Source: Desulfobacterales bacterium
GTDB lineage: Bacteria > Desulfobacterota > Desulfobacteria > Desulfobacterales > UBA5852
Reading direction: 5' to 3'
NCBI GenBank assembly: GCA_016735415.1
Contig: JAERRP010000590.1
Coordinates: forward strand, 1-6,810
Length of the DNA stretch: 6,810 nucleotides
In this document: positions 4,627 to 6,810 of the stretch, piece by piece
How positions within the stretch are numbered: the stretch's first letter is position 1
Layout: every line of letters begins with the position of its first letter
Made by a program: the position numbers and the translations under genes
Notes under the pieces: generated by a model
What the model was told of the DNA's origin: nothing
Databases searched by the model: none
The model's input: only the letters and a program-made list of their open reading frames with translations

Positions 4627-6291
4627 ATGAAAGAACGGATTCGAAATCTTCTGGCGGCCGCCGCCGGTCGGGCCCATGCGGCGGGGGCGCTGCCGTCGGA
4701 TGACTTTCCCGCCATCGAGATCGAGGAACCCAAAATCGAGACCCACGGCGATTTCTCCACCAATATCGCCATGATCATGGCCAAAACCCAGAAAATGGCA
4801 CCCCGCCGCATCGCCGAAATCATTCTGGCCCACCTGGACGGGCAGACGGACCTGATTGCCGAAACGGCCATCGCCGGGCCCGGTTTCATCAATTTCTTCA
4901 TCCAGCCTTCCGCCTGGGCCCCCCTTTTGAAGGCCATCCCGGCCGCCGGCCGGCGCTACGGCGCTGCGGACCTCGGACGGGGGCAAAAAATCCAGGTGGA
5001 GTTCGTCAGCTCCAACCCCACCGGACCGTTGCACGTGGGTCATGGGCGGGGTGCCGCCGTGGGTGATGCCGTGGCCAACACCCTGGCCTTCTGCGGCTAC
5101 GACGTCCAGCGTGAATACTACATCAACGATTCCGGCCGCCAGATCCGCACCCTGGGTCTTTCGGTGCTGCTGCGCTACAAGGCCTTAAACGGTCAGGCCG
5201 TCGATTTTCCCGAGGACTGCTACCAGGGCGATTACATCCTGGATCTGGCCCGCGAGCTGCAATCCCGTGAGGGCAGGGCCCTGCTGACGCAGGCGGAAGA
5301 AGCGGCGCTCATGACCTGTGCGCGTTTTGCGGCCGATAAAATCATCACCGGTATCCGCCGGGACCTGATGGATTTCGGGGTGCAGTTCGATCAGTGGTTC
5401 AGCGAGCAGAGCCTTTATGACGGCGGCCGGGTGGCCGCCTGCATCCGATCCTTCCGCGATACGGGGCAGGTGTATGAAAAAGACGGGGCCCTGTGGTTCA
5501 AGACCAGCGCCTTTGGCGACGAAAAGGACCGCGTGGTGAGACGCAGCAATGGGCGGACGACCTATTTTGCCTCCGACATCGCCTATCACCAGGAGAAATT
5601 CGAGCGCGGTTTCGAGCGCGTCATTGACGTGTGGGGGGCCGATCATCACGGTTACATCCCCCGCATGAAGGCTTCCGTGGCGGCCTCGGGGATCGACCCC
5701 GACCGTTTCGAAGTCATCCTGGTGCAGTTGGTCAACCTGCTGCGGGGGGGGGAGCCGGTGGCCATGTCGACCCGGGCGGGCGAATTTGTCACATTGCAGG
5801 ATGTGGTCCATGAAGTCGGCTGCGATGCCGCCCGCTTTATCTTTCTGACCCGGCACCATGCCAACACCCTGGATTTCGATCTCGATCTGGCCAAACAGAA
5901 GTCCAATGAAAATCCGGTCTATTACGTCCAATACGTCCATGCCCGCATCGCCAGCATCCGGCGCAAAGCGACGGAAAACGGGACCGGGGAGGGCGACGGA
6001 TCGGAAGCCTGCCTGGCACGGTTGGACACGCCCGAAGATGTGGCCCTGATCAAGCACCTGATCCGCTACCCCGCCGCCATTGCCGCCGCTGCCCGCCAGA
6101 TGGAGCCTCACCGGATCACCTTCTATCTGATGAATCTTGCGGGGGCCTTCCATTCCTATTATAACAGGCAGCGGGTTCTGGTGGACGACCCCGTCACGTC
6201 GCGCGGCCGGCTCTATCTCGTGACGGCGGTGCAGGCGGTCATCCGCAACGGTTTGACGCTGCTGGGGGTTTCCGCACCGGAGCGGATGTGA
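4627..6291 (+). CDS. argS: Arginyl-tRNA synthetase
   Basis: This cytoplasmic class I synthetase charges tRNA-Arg with arginine. The 554 residues match the usual bacterial length. The N-terminal Add1 domain, which contacts the tRNA D-loop, spans roughly residues 1-85 (it includes [12 protein letters not shown]). The catalytic core has [14 protein letters not shown] (129-142) with the HIGH motif as HVGH (136-139), and [10 protein letters not shown] after it. AMSTRAGE (379-386) stands where other class I enzymes have KMSKS; this relaxed form is normal for Arg[11 protein letters not shown] (432-440) opens the DALR-type anticodon-binding domain, which runs to the C terminus. The ATG at 4627 has GAGGG about 7 bases upstream. 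The gene stands alone at the 5' side, divergent from the B12 operon, and is followed closely by a probable SPOR-protein gene in the same direction. Confidence 0.97.
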   Translation: MKERIRNLLAAAAGRAHAAGALPSDDFPAIEIEEPKIETHGDFSTNIAMIMAKTQKMAPRRIAEIILAHLDGQTDLIAETAIAGPGFINFFIQPSAWAPLLKAIPAAGRRYGAADLGRGQKIQVEFVSSNPTGPLHVGHGRGAAVGDAVANTLAFCGYDVQREYYINDSGRQIRTLGLSVLLRYKALNGQAVDFPEDCYQGDYILDLARELQSREGRALLTQAEEAALMTCARFAADKIITGIRRDLMDFGVQFDQWFSEQSLYDGGRVAACIRSFRDTGQVYEKDGALWFKTSAFGDEKDRVVRRSNGRTTYFASDIAYHQEKFERGFERVIDVWGADHHGYIPRMKASVAASGIDPDRFEVILVQLVNLLRGGEPVAMSTRAGEFVTLQDVVHEVGCDAARFIFLTRHHANTLDFDLDLAKQKSNENPVYYVQYVHARIASIRRKATENGTGEGDGSEACLARLDTPEDVALIKHLIRYPAAIAAAARQMEPHRITFYLMNLAGAFHSYYNRQRVLVDDPVTSRGRLYLVTAVQAVIRNGLTLLGVSAPERM

Positions 6292-6344
6292 TTTGTCCAA
6301 GGGAAACCGGAGCGCCGAACCGGTCGGGAACACCCTGAGGCCTA

Positions 6345-6810
6345 ATGGGAAAGACCAAAACGAGCGCAGCCGCCAAGCGCCGACCTTATTTCCAGCTTAC
6401 CCGCCGCGGGACATACGGCAGCCTGCTGGTGATCGTGGCCGCCTGTGCCTGGATGTTTTTTGTGGGCGTTCTGGTGGGGCGCGGAACCGCCCCCATCCAA
6501 TTTGACATGGAAGCCCTGAGCCGCGAGCTTAAGGCCTTGAAACAATCGAGCGAGGATCGCCGCCGCCGCCAGCTTGAAACCTATGCGGCCGCGCGGGAAG
6601 ATCAGTCCGCGCTGGACGTCTACGAGGAGCTCAAGCGCTCCGACGACAAGCTGACCATCGATCCGTCGCTCAGTCGTCAGACCCCGGCCCCCACGGCCCG
6701 GACGGAAGTGGCCCCGCCGGCGGCGCCCGGGGATCAGCCGGCCATACCGGTCATCAAGCGCCAGGAAGGACTGCGGCCCAAAACCATCGGGGGTCCGGCC
6801 CTGAAAATCC
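6345..6810 (+). CDS. Membrane-anchored protein, probable SPOR-domain protein (N-terminal part, runs off window)
   Basis: The first 155 codons are visible, from an ATG at 6345 preceded by GAGG with 4-base spacing and 53 bases after the argS stop. A basic, cytoplasmic N terminus (residues 1-21, including KRRPYF and TRRG) leads to one membrane segment at about 23-44 (rich in Val, Ala and Phe, ending FFVGVLVGRG). A charged, possibly helical stretch follows (about 50-100), then a Pro/Ala-rich linker with PAPTARTEVAPPAAPG. This build, right after argS, is how SPOR-domain proteins of deltaproteobacteria look: one anchor, a flexible periplasmic linker and a C-terminal peptidoglycan-binding SPOR domain. 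That domain would lie beyond the window and is not seen, so the family name is an inference. Confidence 0.75.
   Translation, partial: MGKTKTSAAAKRRPYFQLTRRGTYGSLLVIVAACAWMFFVGVLVGRGTAPIQFDMEALSRELKALKQSSEDRRRRQLETYAAAREDQSALDVYEELKRSDDKLTIDPSLSRQTPAPTARTEVAPPAAPGDQPAIPVIKRQEGLRPKTIGGPALKI

Noticed and set aside
4555..5043. Minus-strand ORFs across the argS start and leader
   Set aside because: They overlap the conserved argS N terminus antisense, lack a Shine-Dalgarno and show no domain.
5185..6333. Long ORF (382 residues) antisense to argS
   Set aside because: It is a shadow of a strongly conserved GC-rich coding region, with no recognisable domain or proper start site.

Overview
The window looks like a GC-rich (roughly 60% by eye) chromosomal segment of an anaerobic Deltaproteobacterium (Desulfobacterota), most likely a sulfate reducer of the Desulfosarcina/Desulfococcus kind. 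The lineage call is an inference. It rests on the gene order, the argS-SPOR pair, and a palindromic intergenic repeat resembling ones I remember from such genomes.

Left half (1-4303, minus strand, read right to left): a vitamin-B12-controlled operon. It starts with a sigma70-type promoter (4275-4303) and a cobalamin riboswitch aptamer (4112-4264). A strong intrinsic terminator follows (4000-4037), with a plausible antiterminator pairing between them. Next come a 45-codon ORF (3752-3889), a FecCD/BtuC-type permease (2649-3755), its ATPase (1864-2652), a periplasmic substrate-binding protein (884-1867), a precorrin-2/cobalt-factor-II C20-methyltransferase (131-868), and the first 50 codons of an unrecognised membrane or exported protein (1-150). 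Genes are joined by ATGA, TTGA and ATGA overlaps, so translation is probably coupled. Together they would import a corrinoid (or a related metal chelate) and supply one corrin-ring methylation step, all switched off when B12 is plentiful.

Middle (about 4265-4626, non-coding): back-to-back divergent promoters, a small inverted repeat between them, and a palindromic element of about 145 bp bounded by a perfect 10-bp direct repeat, as a small mobile element would be. A compact hairpin lies just before argS.

Right half (4627-6810, plus strand): a complete arginyl-tRNA synthetase gene (argS), then the start of a membrane-anchored protein with a Pro/Ala-rich linker, probably a SPOR-domain protein, running off the window.

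The most notable points are: (1) the 45-codon ORF looks like the signal peptide and first beta-strand of a periplasmic cobaltochelatase (CbiK type) that stops abruptly at the permease start, suggesting a decayed cbiK reduced to a translated leader; (2) the ATPase has Gln where the switch (H-loop) His is expected; (3) the putative miniature element sits inside the predicted argS leader. I found no wholly unknown multi-gene system.
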